64,000 nucleotides of DNA from Rhynchopus euleeides (GCA_963210315.1 OY723286.1:1178001-1242000); one strand, 5' to 3'; counted from the first letter of the stretch, positions 1 to 12,390 are shown. Numbers and translations are program-made. Notes: a model not told the origin generated them from the sequence alone.

Positions 1-1672
1 GCCTCTCGAGGGCTGACTCGTTGAATGAATCAGACCTCCCGGGGGTCCACTCGACAGCGTTGGGGTTGAGCCGCGGAATCGCCTGCGACGCAGCCGCGCT
101 GTGGTGACGCCCCACAGGGTTCCTCGAAGGCCTCACCCCGACAGACGAGCTCGGGGGAGGGTACACCGGACGGAGGTACTTCCCCTCGCGGTACCCCGGG
201 GTAGACGACGGGGAGGTTGAGGGGGTCAGGCCAAAATCGCTCCCCTTCCCAGAGAGGCGCTTAACCCGGAGCTCCCCCTTGATGTAGTGCCGCTGCTGCG
301 GGCCACGCGACAGCATCTCATCCAGCTGCCCCTCGGTGAGGGCAATCCTCCCCCCATCCAGGGTGTCATACGCCAACTCGGCCTGCCCATCCAAGTCCAT
401 GCCATAGGAGCTGTACCCCGAGAGGCACCCCCTGCTGAGGCTGACGTAAGCAGACTGGTCGTCATGCCCCTCGACACCCGGGTGGTGGTGAACACTGTGC
501 ATCCCCTCCTGGTGGTGCTGGGGGGCAGGCAGATTCGCAAACCCGTTGTGCTTCGACATGGGGACCGGGGTGGAGTAGGGTGTGACGAGAGGGGCGTCCT
601 CGACGCTCCGCTCGACAGACCTGCTCCTGTGGGAGCTCGGCGTGCCGAGGCGCAGCCCGGTCCCCTCAGGGGAGGGTGGCGGGGTGGCGGAGCGTGCGGT
701 AGCCCTGCCACGGGCCATGCCGCGGCGGGTCGGCACCTCTTCCTCGTCATCTGCGACGGAGCCATCCGAGGGGGCGACCTTCTTCTCCCCGGGGGATGCA
801 CCGGAGGACTCGCTGGTGGAGAGGGCGGCGGCAGGGCAGCCGTCGTTCCCCTCCGACACCGTGGAGAGGGCAGTCTCATAGGCAAACGAGGGTGCTTCGG
901 CAAGCCCCGTGAGGCGCTCATCCTCGTCGGAGTCGATGGGGCTGCCCACCGCAGCCCCAGCCACGGCAGGCCTGCCTGCGGCATGGCGGTGGGTCGCGTT
1001 CCCCTCGCTCCCGGTGCTGCCGTGCTCGCTCTTGCCCTCCACAGCCTCGGCCTCCGCGTCGAACACCTCAGAGCCCCTTGCTGACATGTAGACCTCGTGG
1101 TCGTCATACCCGGTCTGGTAGACATGCCTCACAGGGGACATGGTGAGAGGCGGAGGCGATGGCAGCCCCTCCCCAACAGCGGTGAGAGGAGGCGGCGACG
1201 GCAGCGCGCCGTGGTGGTGGGGGTGGGGGTGGTGAGGGTGGTGGTGGTGTGGGTGCACCCCGTGGTGGTGGTGCGGCTGCTGCTGCTGCTGCTGCCCTGC
1301 GGCAGCCGCGGCCGCGGCGGCGCCGGACCTCGGGGGGTGGTGCCCTGCGGTTGTCGGTGCGCCGAACCCGGTCTTCCCACCCTTCGACTGCGGGTTGCCC
1401 TTCTTCCCCCACCCCTTGTGGTGGAATGCGGGGCGCGCCTCCTCCCACTCCGGCTGCCACCCGCCCTGCATCGACCCCCGGTGCCCGTGGCTGTACCCTG
1501 TGTGGAATCCCTTGCTCTCCCCCTTGGATCCCTGGCGCCCCTTCACAGGGTGCTCCCCCTTCGCGCCGTAGTCGCCCTTTCCACCGTAGGCATCGATGGA
1601 ACCCTTGTAACCAGCTCCCTTGTGGGGGCGCTCGTCACCTTTGTAACCGCCGCTGTAGTGGAGGCGACCCAT
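1..1672 (-). CDS. Low-complexity Gly/Lys/His-rich protein, 3' end off window
   Basis: This is an open reading frame from an ATG at 1672 that runs without a stop to the left edge, giving at least 557 residues. I checked the frame through most of its length. The N-terminal 60 residues are rich in YKG and KG motifs (GGYKGDERPHKG, then GYKGSIDAYGGKGDYG). Next come an alanine run, a glutamine run (about six Q), a His/Pro stretch, a short internal duplication of PSPPPLT, and then a Ser/Glu/Asp-rich acidic region with many possible phosphosites. No known catalytic domain is visible. The composition suggests a disordered scaffold or RNA-binding type protein, but the function is unknown. The opposite strand also holds a 265-codon frame at 287-1084; its composition looks like a shadow. 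Confidence 0.7.
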   Translation of the reverse strand, partial: MGRLHYSGGYKGDERPHKGAGYKGSIDAYGGKGDYGAKGEHPVKGRQGSKGESKGFHTGYSHGHRGSMQGGWQPEWEEARPAFHHKGWGKKGNPQSKGGKTGFGAPTTAGHHPPRSGAAAAAAAAGQQQQQQPHHHHGVHPHHHHPHHPHPHHHGALPSPPPLTAVGEGLPSPPPLTMSPVRHVYQTGYDDHEVYMSARGSEVFDAEAEAVEGKSEHGSTGSEGNATHRHAAGRPAVAGAAVGSPIDSDEDERLTGLAEAPSFAYETALSTVSEGNDGCPAAALSTSESSGASPGEKKVAPSDGSVADDEEEVPTRRGMARGRATARSATPPPSPEGTGLRLGTPSSHRSRSVERSVEDAPLVTPYSTPVPMSKHNGFANLPAPQHHQEGMHSVHHHPGVEGHDDQSAYVSLSRGCLSGYSSYGMDLDGQAELAYDTLDGGRIALTEGQLDEMLSRGPQQRHYIKGELRVKRLSGKGSDFGLTPSTSPSSTPGYREGKYLRPVYPPPSSSVGVRPSRNPVGRHHSAAASQAIPRLNPNAVEWTPGRSDSFNESALER

Positions 1673-4600
1673 TGTCTCTCTCGGAGAAGGTCGGTCGGGA
1701 GAGAGAAGAAAAGTAAGAGGTGTGTGGTGGTGTGGTTCGTTTGTATTTCGCAGGTTATTCCCTCACTCTCTTCGTGTGTGTGGTTCGAGCTTTTTTCTTA
1801 GAAAAAAAAAGCCTCGGGAAGGAGGTAAGGTGTGTGTGTGTGTGTCGTGTGTGTCAGGAAAATAGAGTCGATGATTCGGATTCCTCTACTTGGGCAGCAC
1901 GCCGTCCCCTTTCGGTGGATCTCTCAACCAAGGCAAGGGCAGGTTCGGAAGGGGGGGGGGAGCGGCTGAAAGCGCTAAAGGTTAAGACGGGTGCTGAATC
2001 GAGAGTGTGTGATGACCTCGTGTGTCCCGCAAGTCGAATGCTTCTCTGGACTTATGCCACCGAATGAAAAAAACTGACTCAAAAAAAACCAGGACCTTCT
2101 TCTCCCTTTCCCACAGCTCCTCCTCTCTCAGACAGAGAGCCGGCACTCCGTTTGATCCCGCAGTTAGCCTTTTTGGGCGACTTCTTCGCTCCTGTGTTCC
2201 TGCGCTGGCAAGGAGAGCGCGGAGGAAGAAGCCAAAAAAAAAAGGCGGGCAAAGAAATAGGGGGGAACGGACGGTTGGGGGGGAGAAGTGAGTGGGTCGA
2301 AAGTGTAGGGTGTGTGTGGGGGGAAGAGGATGTGGGGGGAGGGGGGAACAGCAAAAACAACAACAAAAGCAAATCGATTACCTGTGTGGGTGGTGGTGGT
2401 GGTGGCAGTGGTGACCATGGCATGGAATGGAGTGACGAAACTACAACGCCTGGCAGCAGAGAAGGCAAAGGCGTCGGGGAGCGGGGCGTGGGCAGAGCTC
2501 TGTCAGAGTTAGGCGGGGGGCTGGATGCGAGGGGGGGGGGGGTGGAATCGCTGCGCCAATTATTATCTCCTTGCTTAGACCTTATCAGGATGTCCCACAT
2601 TTTATCACGCCGTACACCCTCTTCTCTCTCTTTCTATCTCTCCCCCCCTCACATGCTTCGAGTGCGAATATACCAGCACCACCAGCACCCCTCTCTCTCT
2701 CTCTCTGTCTCTCGCGTGTTGGTCGCACCCGCACCCCTCTCCAGCCCACTCCAGCCACGCTTCCAGCCCCAACACAGGAGACGACAGCCGATCAGATCGT
2801 GTCCCTTTCGTGGTTTCCACAATACCACCCACTTCGAGTTGGGTTGTTAGATGTGTTGACGATAGGGCATGAGAGCAAGAGAGGCCTGTGGCCGATCGAG
2901 CGATTTGAACAACATTTATTTGGCCATTCTAGAGAGGGCTCGGTGGGAAATCGTTGCGAATGAACCTCCCCCACTCCCATCATGACGGGAGTGAATGTCG
3001 GTTTTGAACGATTTTTGGCCCCCCGCGTATCGTACTGCACCCGTTGAGAGGCGGCGCAATTCTTAGTTCGCCTGGCCACACGGTTTTGAATAGTGGTAGG
3101 TGAGCTCAATCTGGAAAAGCAGTGCCGATGCGGAGGGAGCAAGGGTGGTGTTATTTTGGAGAGAATTTTTGGGCGGGTCGGGGCGCTTTGCCAGACCAGG
3201 TTCTGATGCTGATGTATGACTTCTGGCGGTGCCAAAAACAAATAGAATATGGGGTGGGTGTGGGTGTGGGGGGGTAGGGTGGGAAGGGGTGCGGGACGCC
3301 AACAAAAGAAATTCAAAAAGAAAAAAAGGCAAGACAAAAAGAAGAGAAATAACGATGCAATCGAGAAAGCATTACAATAATAATTCTAGAGGGTATCGGG
3401 ACACGGACGGGATGGAAATGGGAATTTTCCGGGGAGGGTACGGGTGTTGCGGGCATTCCCGAAAACGGAAATTGCCAGACAACGGGTGGGGCAGGGCGAG
3501 TGAGGGTGGAGTCGGAGGGGCGGTGAGGAGGAGTGACGAGTGTGTGTTTCTGGTTACGCTTCATCTGAAGAAAAAACACCTGACAAGCAAAAAAAAATCC
3601 AGCCCTCCCTGCTGCGCCAGAAAAGTTAAGAGAAAAAAAAACACACCACAACATCCACCCACTTCCAAACCCCTCTGTCGGTTGTGGCCATCGAGGGGCC
3701 GATTGGCTTTGACAGCTTTGTTGCATTGCCTCCAGAAATATGAATATTTCATGCAGACAGCGCATGGATATAGTCTTGCTAGGTTGGTGGGGGATGGGGA
3801 TGGAAGGGAGACGGGGCGCCAGCATATAAATGAGAACTTACACGTGCATGAGCGTCGGGGAGCTCACACTCTGCCACGCCATGCCTCCAGCCCCAACCCC
3901 ATCCACCCACCCCTCCTGTCCCCATCCCGAGACGAATCGAAGCTTTGCAGAGAGCGTGTATATGAAAGGGGCGTTTGGCTAGAGAGCGGCCCGTATTTGC
4001 ATTGCAGAGCTAGCGATTCAGTCCCGGCGAGGGAAGGGTAGGGGTGTCATGTGCACAGTGTCGCGGTTGAGGGAGGGAGGGAGGGAGGGGCGGGGGGAAA
4101 ATAGGGAGAAGAGGTGGGGGGTGACGAAAGTTTGGATTCCATTTTTTGTACAAATCTTAGGGGGGAGGGGGGGTTGGGTGGGGCGAGTGAAGTAGAAGCA
4201 GAGGGAAGCACAAGGCTGTTCCCCTTCACTCGTTGCATGCGACTTAGGGGGGGTGGGTGGGTGGGTGGGTGGCACATCAGACTATGCCAGGACATGACCT
4301 GCGGATCCCTTTGTCTTGACGTTTGTGAAACAAACCCCTCTCTGGCCAGCCACCGCCAAAACCTGGCAAAACACATCTCTATTCCCATTTCCGCAGTTCG
4401 GGTCCATCCAAATAAAGCTCGAGACTTTCCCCCCCTCCCAGGGGGCGTCTATTGCACTGTGCGCTGCGAGAGGTTCGGGAGGTTCGCACAACCCCACCTC
4501 AGAGACGAGGCAGCTCGCCCCTCCGGCTTGAATCATCATACCTTACCAACACCGTGGCCATCACCCTCTCTCAGACGGGGGAGAGGGGGGACAGCAAGGC

Positions 4601-6208
4601 GGGGGAGACGTGCCGCCCAACACACAGAAGATACAGCTCGGGCAACTTGGGGTGTGGCATTTTTTGTTTTACTTTGCAGTGTCACGCAAGGCAGAGCTTC
4701 CCCACGCTGTTCGATCGACACAAGGCGGATAGACAGAATCGCTCGCATGGAGGGAGCGGGAGGAACAGGGCATTCACGGGGTGAGGGCGTATGTGCGTAT
4801 GCGCGTGTGTTGTGTTGCAAGCATAAGAAGGGGCACAAACCCCCCGTTTTGCCCACGCTATCCGGGGGGGTCAGTGGGGGTGAGCACCCCAGCCACACAA
4901 ATAGAGAGTAGGCACCACACCAAGTGATGTCGGGCACAGAAAAAATAAGATATATTCGGCAGCACATGTGTGGTTGGCTCATGCGCACCTGGGAGACAGT
5001 ATCAGAGGAAGGCATATAGATGGAGACTTCTAGGTTCAAAGACGCGCCTGCGTCTCTTCGCATGGGTGGGGGGAGCAGTGGACATGGGAGGGAGCCGGTG
5101 TAACGCAGGTTAAGAAGCCTCGGCAGATCTTGCAGGTGGGGGGGGGGGGGTATAAAGGTTGAAAGCCGCGGTTCCTACACGAAGGCCGTGTGAGTAATAA
5201 GATGGTGGCCTCCCGTTGGAACCAGCAGCCCGCACACAAAAAAAACACGTTGGCTTGTTTCCCCGACACCAAAGGCCAGCTCAGCCTCGGTGGCGGGTGG
5301 GGTGATCAGACACAACACACACCCGAACCTTGGATCTCTCTTCAGCAGTGCGGATCGCACCGAGCAGTATGCGATAGGTATCGATACCCACACTCTCCAG
5401 TATCGCGCTTCCTTCCGACCTCACCTACCGCCAGTTGGGGCCGGATCGCATTTACATTCCCTCTTGTTGTTGCCGTGGCCTGCATACAAACGGGCTGCTG
5501 TGGCGACACGGCAGAATCCCTTCGTGCATTGCTGTGTCGGTGGGAACGTGCACCGTTCATTTGTAACAAGTGGAGGGGGGGGGGTGTTTTTCTTTTGCTC
5601 AAAATAATGCTGAAACAGAAACCCTCCTTCGGCGAATCGAGGCTTCCCAGGATTTTGACAACACAGGGCAGTCAAGGCGCCCTCCACACTCGCAACCCAG
5701 TTAGGTATCTTTTTTGAGTGTTGTGACAACGAAAAAGCCAAGGAGAGGCGGGGGGTGGCGGGGGGAAACGAATATCTCTGAGAAAATAACAGTGAAGGGG
5801 GAGTGGTGGTGGTGATGGCTTGTTGCTTTTGAATGAAGCTTTTGGAGAGTGAGGGGGGGGGGGGGGTGCGGCCAACAGGCGTCTCCTCAACACGGGAGGC
5901 CATTCTGGGGGGATTAGGGGAAAAATCCCTATCCCAAGGGAAATCAAGTTGTGACTCTAACACTGCACAGCAGACACGCAATCGAAATCGAATGAAAGCT
6001 GTGCACCTTTCCTTGCTGAAAAAGAGGGATCCGTGGTGGGGGAAAGAGAGATTGCCTCCCTCGAGAGGTATGCACTGCCGGTGAGGGGGGGTGGTGGGTG
6101 GGTGGGCGGATGGAGGGACGGGTGTCGTGAGGCCACACTGGCCCACACGCACATCGCGTCGCGGGAGGAGAAGGCGGGGAATCGCAAAAAAAATAGAAAA
6201 ATGGCGGA
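1673..6208. other. Gene-poor low-complexity tract
   Basis: I see no convincing gene here. Reading frames of up to 270 codons occur on both strands, but they are biased strings of Ser/Pro, His/Thr or Gly without recognisable domains. The DNA has many G runs of 6-10 bases on the plus strand, A/T runs, CT microsatellite (2694-2715) and GT microsatellite (about 1830-1850). The first 400 bases probably include the 5' UTR and promoter of the gene starting at 1672. Confidence 0.6.
4247..4272 (+). repeat. (GGGT)n microsatellite, G-quadruplex-like
   Basis: This is a run of GGGT units (about six G triplets separated by single T). It fits the G-quadruplex pattern of four or more G3 runs with one-base loops. 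It is not at a chromosome end, because unique sequence lies on both sides. Confidence 0.75.
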
Positions 6209-6361
6209 GGAGGGTGTATGATTTTCCGGATTTTCCTGTTTTTTCCCGATTTTCCGAAAAATTTGCCACTGGTTGACACAAGGGCGAATTTCGAGAAAAA
6301 TCCGAAAATCAGGAAAAATCAGGTTTTTTCGGATTTCCGGGATGGTCACCATACACCCTCC
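6209..6361. mobile_element. Small inverted-repeat element (MITE-like)
   Basis: The sequence begins GGAGGGTGTATG and ends with its exact reverse complement CATACACCCTCC, 153 bp in all. The interior is built of short TTTTCCGGA-type stretches. No coding capacity is seen. The same terminal motif recurs at 6583, and in degenerate form at 8233-8243, so this is probably one member of a family. Confidence 0.6.
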
Positions 6362-6582
6362 GGAAAAAAATCCGAAATTTTTGGGTCGAAAAAAAATTTT
6401 TTTTTCTGACCCGAAAATCTGTGTCTGCGGACTGCCACACTGTGAAAAATCGGAAAATTTCCGAAAAAAGTCGAAAATTTTGGCCTTTCCTGGCCTATGT
6501 GGTCCCAAAGGGCCCGGGTTGCCCGGATTTTCACCCAAAAACACCCCAAAATTTTTTCCGCCATATCACCCCCCAGACACTA

Positions 6583-8243
6583 GGAGGGTGTATGATTTTC
6601 GCGTATCCGTCAGGTGGACCACCGGGTGGGGAGAGATCCGGTGTGAGGCACTTGGGTCCGTCCAGGTGGGCAGGGGGAACCTGGGGGCGGGGGGCCTCAA
6701 AACCCGTCTACCAGTGCCGCTTCTAATCTCGTCGGTCTTGTCCCAACCACCACCAGCCAGCCCAGAACGCCCTGACGCTGCGACCTCGTCGATTTTTCCG
6801 TTTCGCCCATCCGCCCAACTCCGCCAACCCAACCAGCCCTACCCTTTCTCCCAGTCAGGGCGGTACTCACACGAGCGGCAAAGCGCTGGGGGAGGGGGGG
6901 GGGGGGACATCAATAGGGGAGGGGAGGGGAGGGGGGGGGGGGACATCAATAGGGGAGGGGAGGGGAGGGGAGGGGAGAGTGATTTTCCGGATTTTCCTGT
7001 TTTTTGGCGGATTGGCCGCCTTCGGCGGCGTCGTCGTTTCACTCTGTACTAAGGACGTCGGTAAAGCCGAGCCCTTTGTACAACCGTTTCACTTCGACTT
7101 CTTTTCGGCTGTCTGTTTGTTTGCGTTTCCAGTCCCGTGCCTGTCTGTCGTCCGGACGCCCTGTTTTTATGGTTTTCTCCTGTTGCTCCGTCACGGCGCC
7201 TCATGTTCTGGGGTTGCACGTGTTCTTCTCGCTGTTGCGGCGCTGCCTGAAAGAACCCCCGTCCGCCCCTCTCGGCTCCATCTCCGAGTGCCTACCTCGT
7301 TCTGTCCGCTTTCCCTAGGAGGTACAGAGAGACCCCCTCTCCCCGCCGAGCATCTCAGAAGATGCCGTGTCCCGCATCCAAATGTAGTTGCAGGTGCCCT
7401 CGGTTGCGGTGTTGTAGCGCAGTCCGCGCCGGTCGGAGGCCACACGCCACTCTGGAGTGCCTCCCACCGTCTGAGACCCCGGGCCCCCCATGGGCTGGGG
7501 GGGCCTTCCATCGGCATGGCAATGCCTACCAGGTGTCGGACGCGATTCCGACTGTAAAGCAAAGTGTCACAGTCTGTGGCTCGTCGATGCCAAGATCCTC
7601 GTTACGGTCCGATGAAACTGGCTGTTATTCGGAGCCCTACAACTGCAACACGGGAGGCTTGACAACCGGCTCCTGATGCAGGGAACGTATGCTGCAATTT
7701 TATCTGCGTTCATGCAGGCGTTGCCCCGCCTGCAAGGTGACCGTCTTTTGCTGTCCTCAGGTGTACCGTACCCTGAATGGGAACGGGAAGAACGTTCCTC
7801 TCGGGCATGCTACGTTGTCGAAAACTTTGCGATACACGGCCAGCTTCCTCGTGGCCTCATGTTCTTCTGTCCCTTCTGTTGTGATGCGTCTCATGGATGT
7901 GCCCTGCAGGGCTTCCACACAGTGTCGAGGAGTGATCCTCGCACGGAAAAACAATTGGCTTGGTCTTCCCGCTTTCGGGCTCCCGTCTCCGAGAGCCCAG
8001 CACAGTTTTGAGTCGGACCTGGGATAGCGGTTCGAACGGGAATTTCGGGCCGAACCCTGAAATTCTCCAACACCCCATATCGCACCTGAGACGCGGCTTC
8101 CTTATCTGAGGGGCCGCGTCCAAATACACGGACTTTGCTAAACTGGACCCAACTCCCCACACTCTTTTTTTGGCCATTTTTCCAAAAAATCCCCCCATTT
8201 TTTACAAAATTTTACAGAATTTACAGTTCGTTATACATCCTCC
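6583..8243. mobile_element. Possible larger element with related ends
   Basis: The left end repeats the GGAGGGTGTATG motif. The right end reads ATACATCCTCC, a one-mismatch reverse complement. The enclosed 1.66 kb has three overlapping plus-strand frames of about 100-190 codons (6979-7557, 7362-7676, 7689-8027), with several Cys residues but no domain I recognise. It could be a decayed element, or two unrelated neighbours of the small element at 6209. Confidence 0.3.
6889..6980 (+). repeat. G-rich tandem duplication
   Basis: Two copies of a unit built on GGGGACATCAATAGGGG followed by GGGGA repeats lie about 40 bp apart, within a run of nearly pure G/A on the plus strand. The tract can form G-quadruplex or triplex structures. 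Confidence 0.7.
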
Positions 8244-9734
8244 GGAGTGATTTTTTTTTGTCGAGGCCTTCCAAAGAGCCTCGAAGAACAGGTCGTCGAC
8301 ATTTCGGGGTGTGCATGTGTACACCTCATTCCTTCCCTCTTCCCCCCTCCCCTTCTCTTCCTTTCCGGAGCAAGTTGGTTTAAATAGAGGGCGTTGTGCC
8401 CATCCACCCCACCCTCCGCATCACACGGATGCGCAGTGCAGGCCCCAGGGGTTTGAAGGAGATATTTTACAGAGGACAGACGGCGGATTGCCTTTGCAGC
8501 AGCTGCAGAACAGACGTGATCTCCAACCAAATGAATCGTCCCAAGCTCAAAAAAAGAACCCCCCCCACCCCCTCACCCACCCATACCCAATCGAGAGCCG
8601 CTCCTGACCTGGTGTACATTGGATAGCTGTAGCTGTCTTACCCACCCCCCCCCTACCCACCCCCCCCCAATTCTAATAAAGATAGATCAAGATAAGCCGT
8701 TGCGTTGACACGTTTCTTGGGTTACTCGTTCCGCAGGATTTCAAAGGGAAGTTGGGAGGGGAGGGAGGGGAGGGGATATGAGGGGGTGGGATGGATGGGG
8801 TTGTGTGGGGGAGACGAGATCTTTGAAGGAAAAGGTATTCACACAAATGGAAGAGGGGGGGGGGGGGCGGGGGGGCGGGGGGTGTGTGGGTCGGGTCGGG
8901 TTTGGCAGGCAGAGGGAGGGGCTGTTGTGTGCAGCAGAGGCGGTGTGGGAAGTGGTGGTGGTGGGAGGAGGAGGAGGAATGTTGCAGGCAACTCCCCCCC
9001 CCCCCCCCCCACCTCCCTCCCCCCCTCCCCCCCAGAGCGCACAAAGGAGGAGGCGGGGAATCTAGTTGTGGCAGAGGTATAAGGAAGAAGAGCGGCGGTG
9101 GGAATCCCTGCCTCTTTGATGCGATATTCCCAGGCAGGAGGCACACACACACAGCTTGTGCGTGCGCCACGTGGAGGCGCCACGTGGAGAACAAGTTGGA
9201 AAATATAAGAGAGGCTGGCACAGCCCCTGCCTCGTTACTCACTCACATGCTGACGGGTTTTGTTGAGGGGTTGATGGGAGCTTCGCTGCGTGGCAATATT
9301 TTCAGCAAAGTATATTTTTTCCCCCGGCGATTTTTTTCTCCGGTGACGAATAGACGAAATCGGAGGAGAGAAAAAAAAGGCGCCAAGTAAGGGGGGGGGG
9401 GGGGGGGAAACACCCCACCGTGGGGCAAGCTCTGCACCGAAGCGGAAACAAACACTGGATGCTAACCCAAACCCCGGTGACAGGAGGCGGGGGAGGGGGG
9501 CCCGCCGCCGCTGCTTCCATCCAGGCTCAGTCACACTCAGAACGACAAGGGGCGGTTCTCCTTGTCCTCAATCGGCGAGCTGTCAACCGAGGGCAGGCTC
9601 CCGCTTTGCTGTAAGGGGGGGGGGGGGGTGGTGGTGGTGGTGGTTGTGATAGGCTGTGCATGGTAGAGAAACCAAGGCACACACCGAGCCCTGAAGTGCC
9701 CCTTCTCTCAACGTTTTTTTGTCCTTTTTTTACT
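8244..9734. other. Gene-less low-complexity stretch
   Basis: I see no supported gene. The stretch holds poly-C runs near 8640-8670, long poly-G runs at 8850-8880 and 9390-9410, a poly-C run at 8993-9010 and GGT repeats at 9628-9645. The frames present are proline-, glycine- or serine-rich shadows of these runs. Confidence 0.6.
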
Positions 9735-9940
9735 AGTTACGAGCGACGAAGCGTAGCGAAGTCGCGAAGTAACGAAGGAAATCGTACGACTGAAGCTTTG
9801 GATTAGCACCTCATGCCACTTCACAGGGCCTCAACACAGCCTTGAGACAGCAAGTGTGCGCTCAACAAAAAGTAGTCCGGAACTGTTCTCCCACAGTTGC
9901 TGGACAGGGTGTCTATAATAAAGCGAAAGGGGGGTGTCGA
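9735..9940 (+). repeat. Dispersed repeat, inverted relative of 14806-14975
   Basis: The segment reads GAAGGAAATCGTACGACTGA, then on to CACAGGGCCTCAACACAG and GGAACTGTTCTCCCACAGTT. It matches, with substitutions and small gaps, the reverse complement of 14806-14975 inside the DNA transposon region. A following GGGGGGTGTCGATT motif reappears inverted at about 15405. These look like fragments of one old mobile-element family. Confidence 0.55.
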
Positions 9941-10260
9941 TTTTTTCGATTTTTTTCCATTTTTTCCTTTTTTTCCGCCTGTGGGCGCTGGCTGCGACTT
10001 GGTCAAAATTCGACGAAAAAAATCCGAAAAAAAAACGGAAAACCCCAAAATCGACACCCTGATTTTCCGTTTTTTTCCGTTTTTTTCCCAGCACCAGAAA
10101 CAGGCAGGGTCGTCGTAAGACCGACGTGCCAAGGGGGAGGTGCTCGCATTTTTTTTGGGGGGTACAGAATGGGTCGTTTTTGGACATTTGAGCCCACTGC
10201 GAGCAGTGGCGGGCCCCGGAAACACTGTTGACGACGCTCAAATAGGATGGCGGTGGGCAC

Positions 10261-11995
10261 CAGAACTCGGTACTTTCCGCACCTCTGCGAGGTTGCCCCA
10301 ATACTTTCCGCATCTCTGCGAGGTTGCCCCTATATTTTCCGCACCTCTGCGAGGTTGCCCCGATACTTTCCGCACCTCAGCGAGGTTGCCCCGATACTTT
10401 CCGCACCTCAGCGAGGTTGCCCCGATACTTTCCGCACCTCTGCGAGGTTGCCCCGATACTTTCCGCATCTCTGCGAGGTTGCCCCGATACTTTCCGCACC
10501 TCTACGAGGTTGCCCCGATATTTTCCGCACCTCTGCGAGGTTGCCCCGATATTTTCCGCACCTCTGCGAGGTTGCCCCGACACTTTCCGCACCTCTGCGA
10601 GGTTGCCCCGATACTTTCCGCATCTCTGCGAGGTTGCCCCGATACTTTCCGCACCTCTACGAGGTTGCCCCGATACTTTCCGCATCTCTGCGAGGTTGCC
10701 CCGATACTTTCCGCACCTCTACGAGGTTGCCCCGATATTTTCCGCACCTCTACGAGGTTGCCCCAATACTTTCCGCACCTCTGCGAGGTTGCCCCGATAT
10801 TTTCCGCACCTCTGCGAGGTTGCCCCGATACTTTCCGCACCTCTACGAGGTTGCCCCGATATTTTCCGCACCTCTGCGAGGTTGCCCCGATACTTTCCGC
10901 ACCTCTGCGAGGTTGCCCCGACACTTTCCGCACCTCTGCGAGGTTGCCCCGATACTTTCCGCACCTCTGCGAGGTTGCCCCGATACTTTCCGCATCTCTG
11001 CGAGGTTGCCCCGATATTTTCCGCACCTCTGCGAGGTTGCCCCGATACTTTCCGCACCTCTACGAGGTTGCCCCGATATTTTCCGCACCTCGGCGATGTT
11101 GCCCCGATATTTTCCGCACCTCTACGAGGTTGCCCCAATACTTTCCGCACCTCTGCGAGGTTGCCCCGATACTTTCCGCACCTCTACGAGGTTGCCCCGA
11201 TATTTTCCGCACCTCTGCGAGGTTGCCCCGACACTTTCCGCACCTCTGCGAGGTTGCCCCGATACTTTCCGCACCTCTACGAGGTTGCCCCGATACTTTC
11301 CGCACCTCTGCGAGGTTGCCCCGATACTTTCCGCACCTCTACGAGGTTGCCCCGATATTTTCCGCACCTCGGCGATGTTGCCCCGATATTTTCCGCACCT
11401 CTACGAGGTTGCCCCGATATTTTCCGCACCTCTGCGAGGTTGCCCCGATATTTTCCGCACCTCTACGAGGTTGCCCCAATACTTTCCGCACCTCTGCGAG
11501 GTTGCCCCGATACTTTCCGCACCTCTACGAGGTTGCCCCGATATTTTCCGCACCTCTGCGAGGTTGCCCCGACACTTTCCGCACCTCTGCGAGGTTGCCC
11601 CGATATTTTCCGCACCTCGGCGATGTTGCCCCGGCATCTTCCGCACCTCGGCGAGGTTGCCCCAGCATCTTCCGCACCTCGGCGAGGTTGCCCCAGCATC
11701 TTCCGCACCTCGGCGAGGTTGCCCCGGCATCTTCCGCACCTTGGCGAGGTTGCCCCAGCATCTTCCGCACCTTGGCGAGGTTGCCCCGGCATTTTCCGCA
11801 CCTCGGCGAGGTTGCCCCGGCATCTTCCGCACCTTGGCGAGGTTGCCCCAGCATCTTCCGCACCTTGGCGAGGTTGCCCCGGCATCTTCCGCACCTTGGC
11901 GAGGTTGCCCCGGCATTTTCCGCACCTTGGCGAGGTTGCCCCAGCATCTTCCGCACCTCGGCGAGGTTGCCCCAGCCTGTTCCGCATGGCTCGCC
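10261..11995. repeat. 31-bp tandem array, about 56 copies
   Basis: The unit is 31 bp and includes TTTCCGCACCTC-TGC-GAGGT, whose ACCTC and GAGGT arms form a small hairpin, followed by TGCCCC. Left units (10261 to about 11620) carry ATACTTTCC or ATATTTTCC. Right units (about 11621-11995) carry GCATCTTCC with TCGGCGAGG or TTGGCGAGG, giving two subfamilies. Variant units recur at 8 to 12 unit spacings (for example CGACACTTTCC near 10577, 10918, 11228 and 11569), so blocks of units were duplicated. Because 31 is not a multiple of three and the unit lacks stops, all three plus frames and long minus frames stay open. The predicted 580-646 residue proteins are therefore probably artefacts. Confidence 0.9.
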
Positions 11996-12390
11996 GTGTA
12001 GGCGACCTTGCCTTTTTTGCCGGCTTGCCTCGCTGCGCCCTGGAGCGCCGTGGTGTCCGACGTTCTTGAACCAAGCTTGAGGATTCTGTGGCAGATGTTC
12101 ACCGTGTCCTTCACGTCTCAACGGGTTCTTCGGGTGTCCCAAAAAAAGACCCGAATAATACACGGTGGACTCCAGCGGGGGTAGGGTAACCCTTTTCGGG
12201 AGTCTCAACTAGGGGGAGTCCAACTCCCGCTAGCGGGAGTCTATACTCCCCCTAGCGGGAGTCTTTTCACCTATTTTCACTCATTTTTCCCATGATACCT
12301 ATGCAATGTGGCACTCGTCACTGAAGTACAGCCACACCAAACGAAACGGACGTTTCCACCCATCCCAGCTCGCAGACCTGATTCACAAAA

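Noticed and set aside
226-1125. 299-codon minus-strand frame
   Set aside because: Shadow of the longer minus-strand gene that starts at 1672 in another frame.
4247-4272. Telomere repeat
   Set aside because: The GGGT run is short and interior, with unique sequence on both sides.
4930-5010. Possible U6 snRNA start (TTCGGCAGCACAT)
   Set aside because: Only 13 bases match. The ACAGAGA box and the downstream U6 sequence are absent.
8005-8060. tRNA gene (GGTTCGAA)
   Set aside because: No acceptor stem or A-box at the correct distance.
10140-12080. A 646-residue repeat protein on the plus strand, and long minus-strand proteins, in the 31-bp array
   Set aside because: The unit length is not a multiple of three and has no stops, so every frame is open by arithmetic; no start context or non-repeat domain supports translation.
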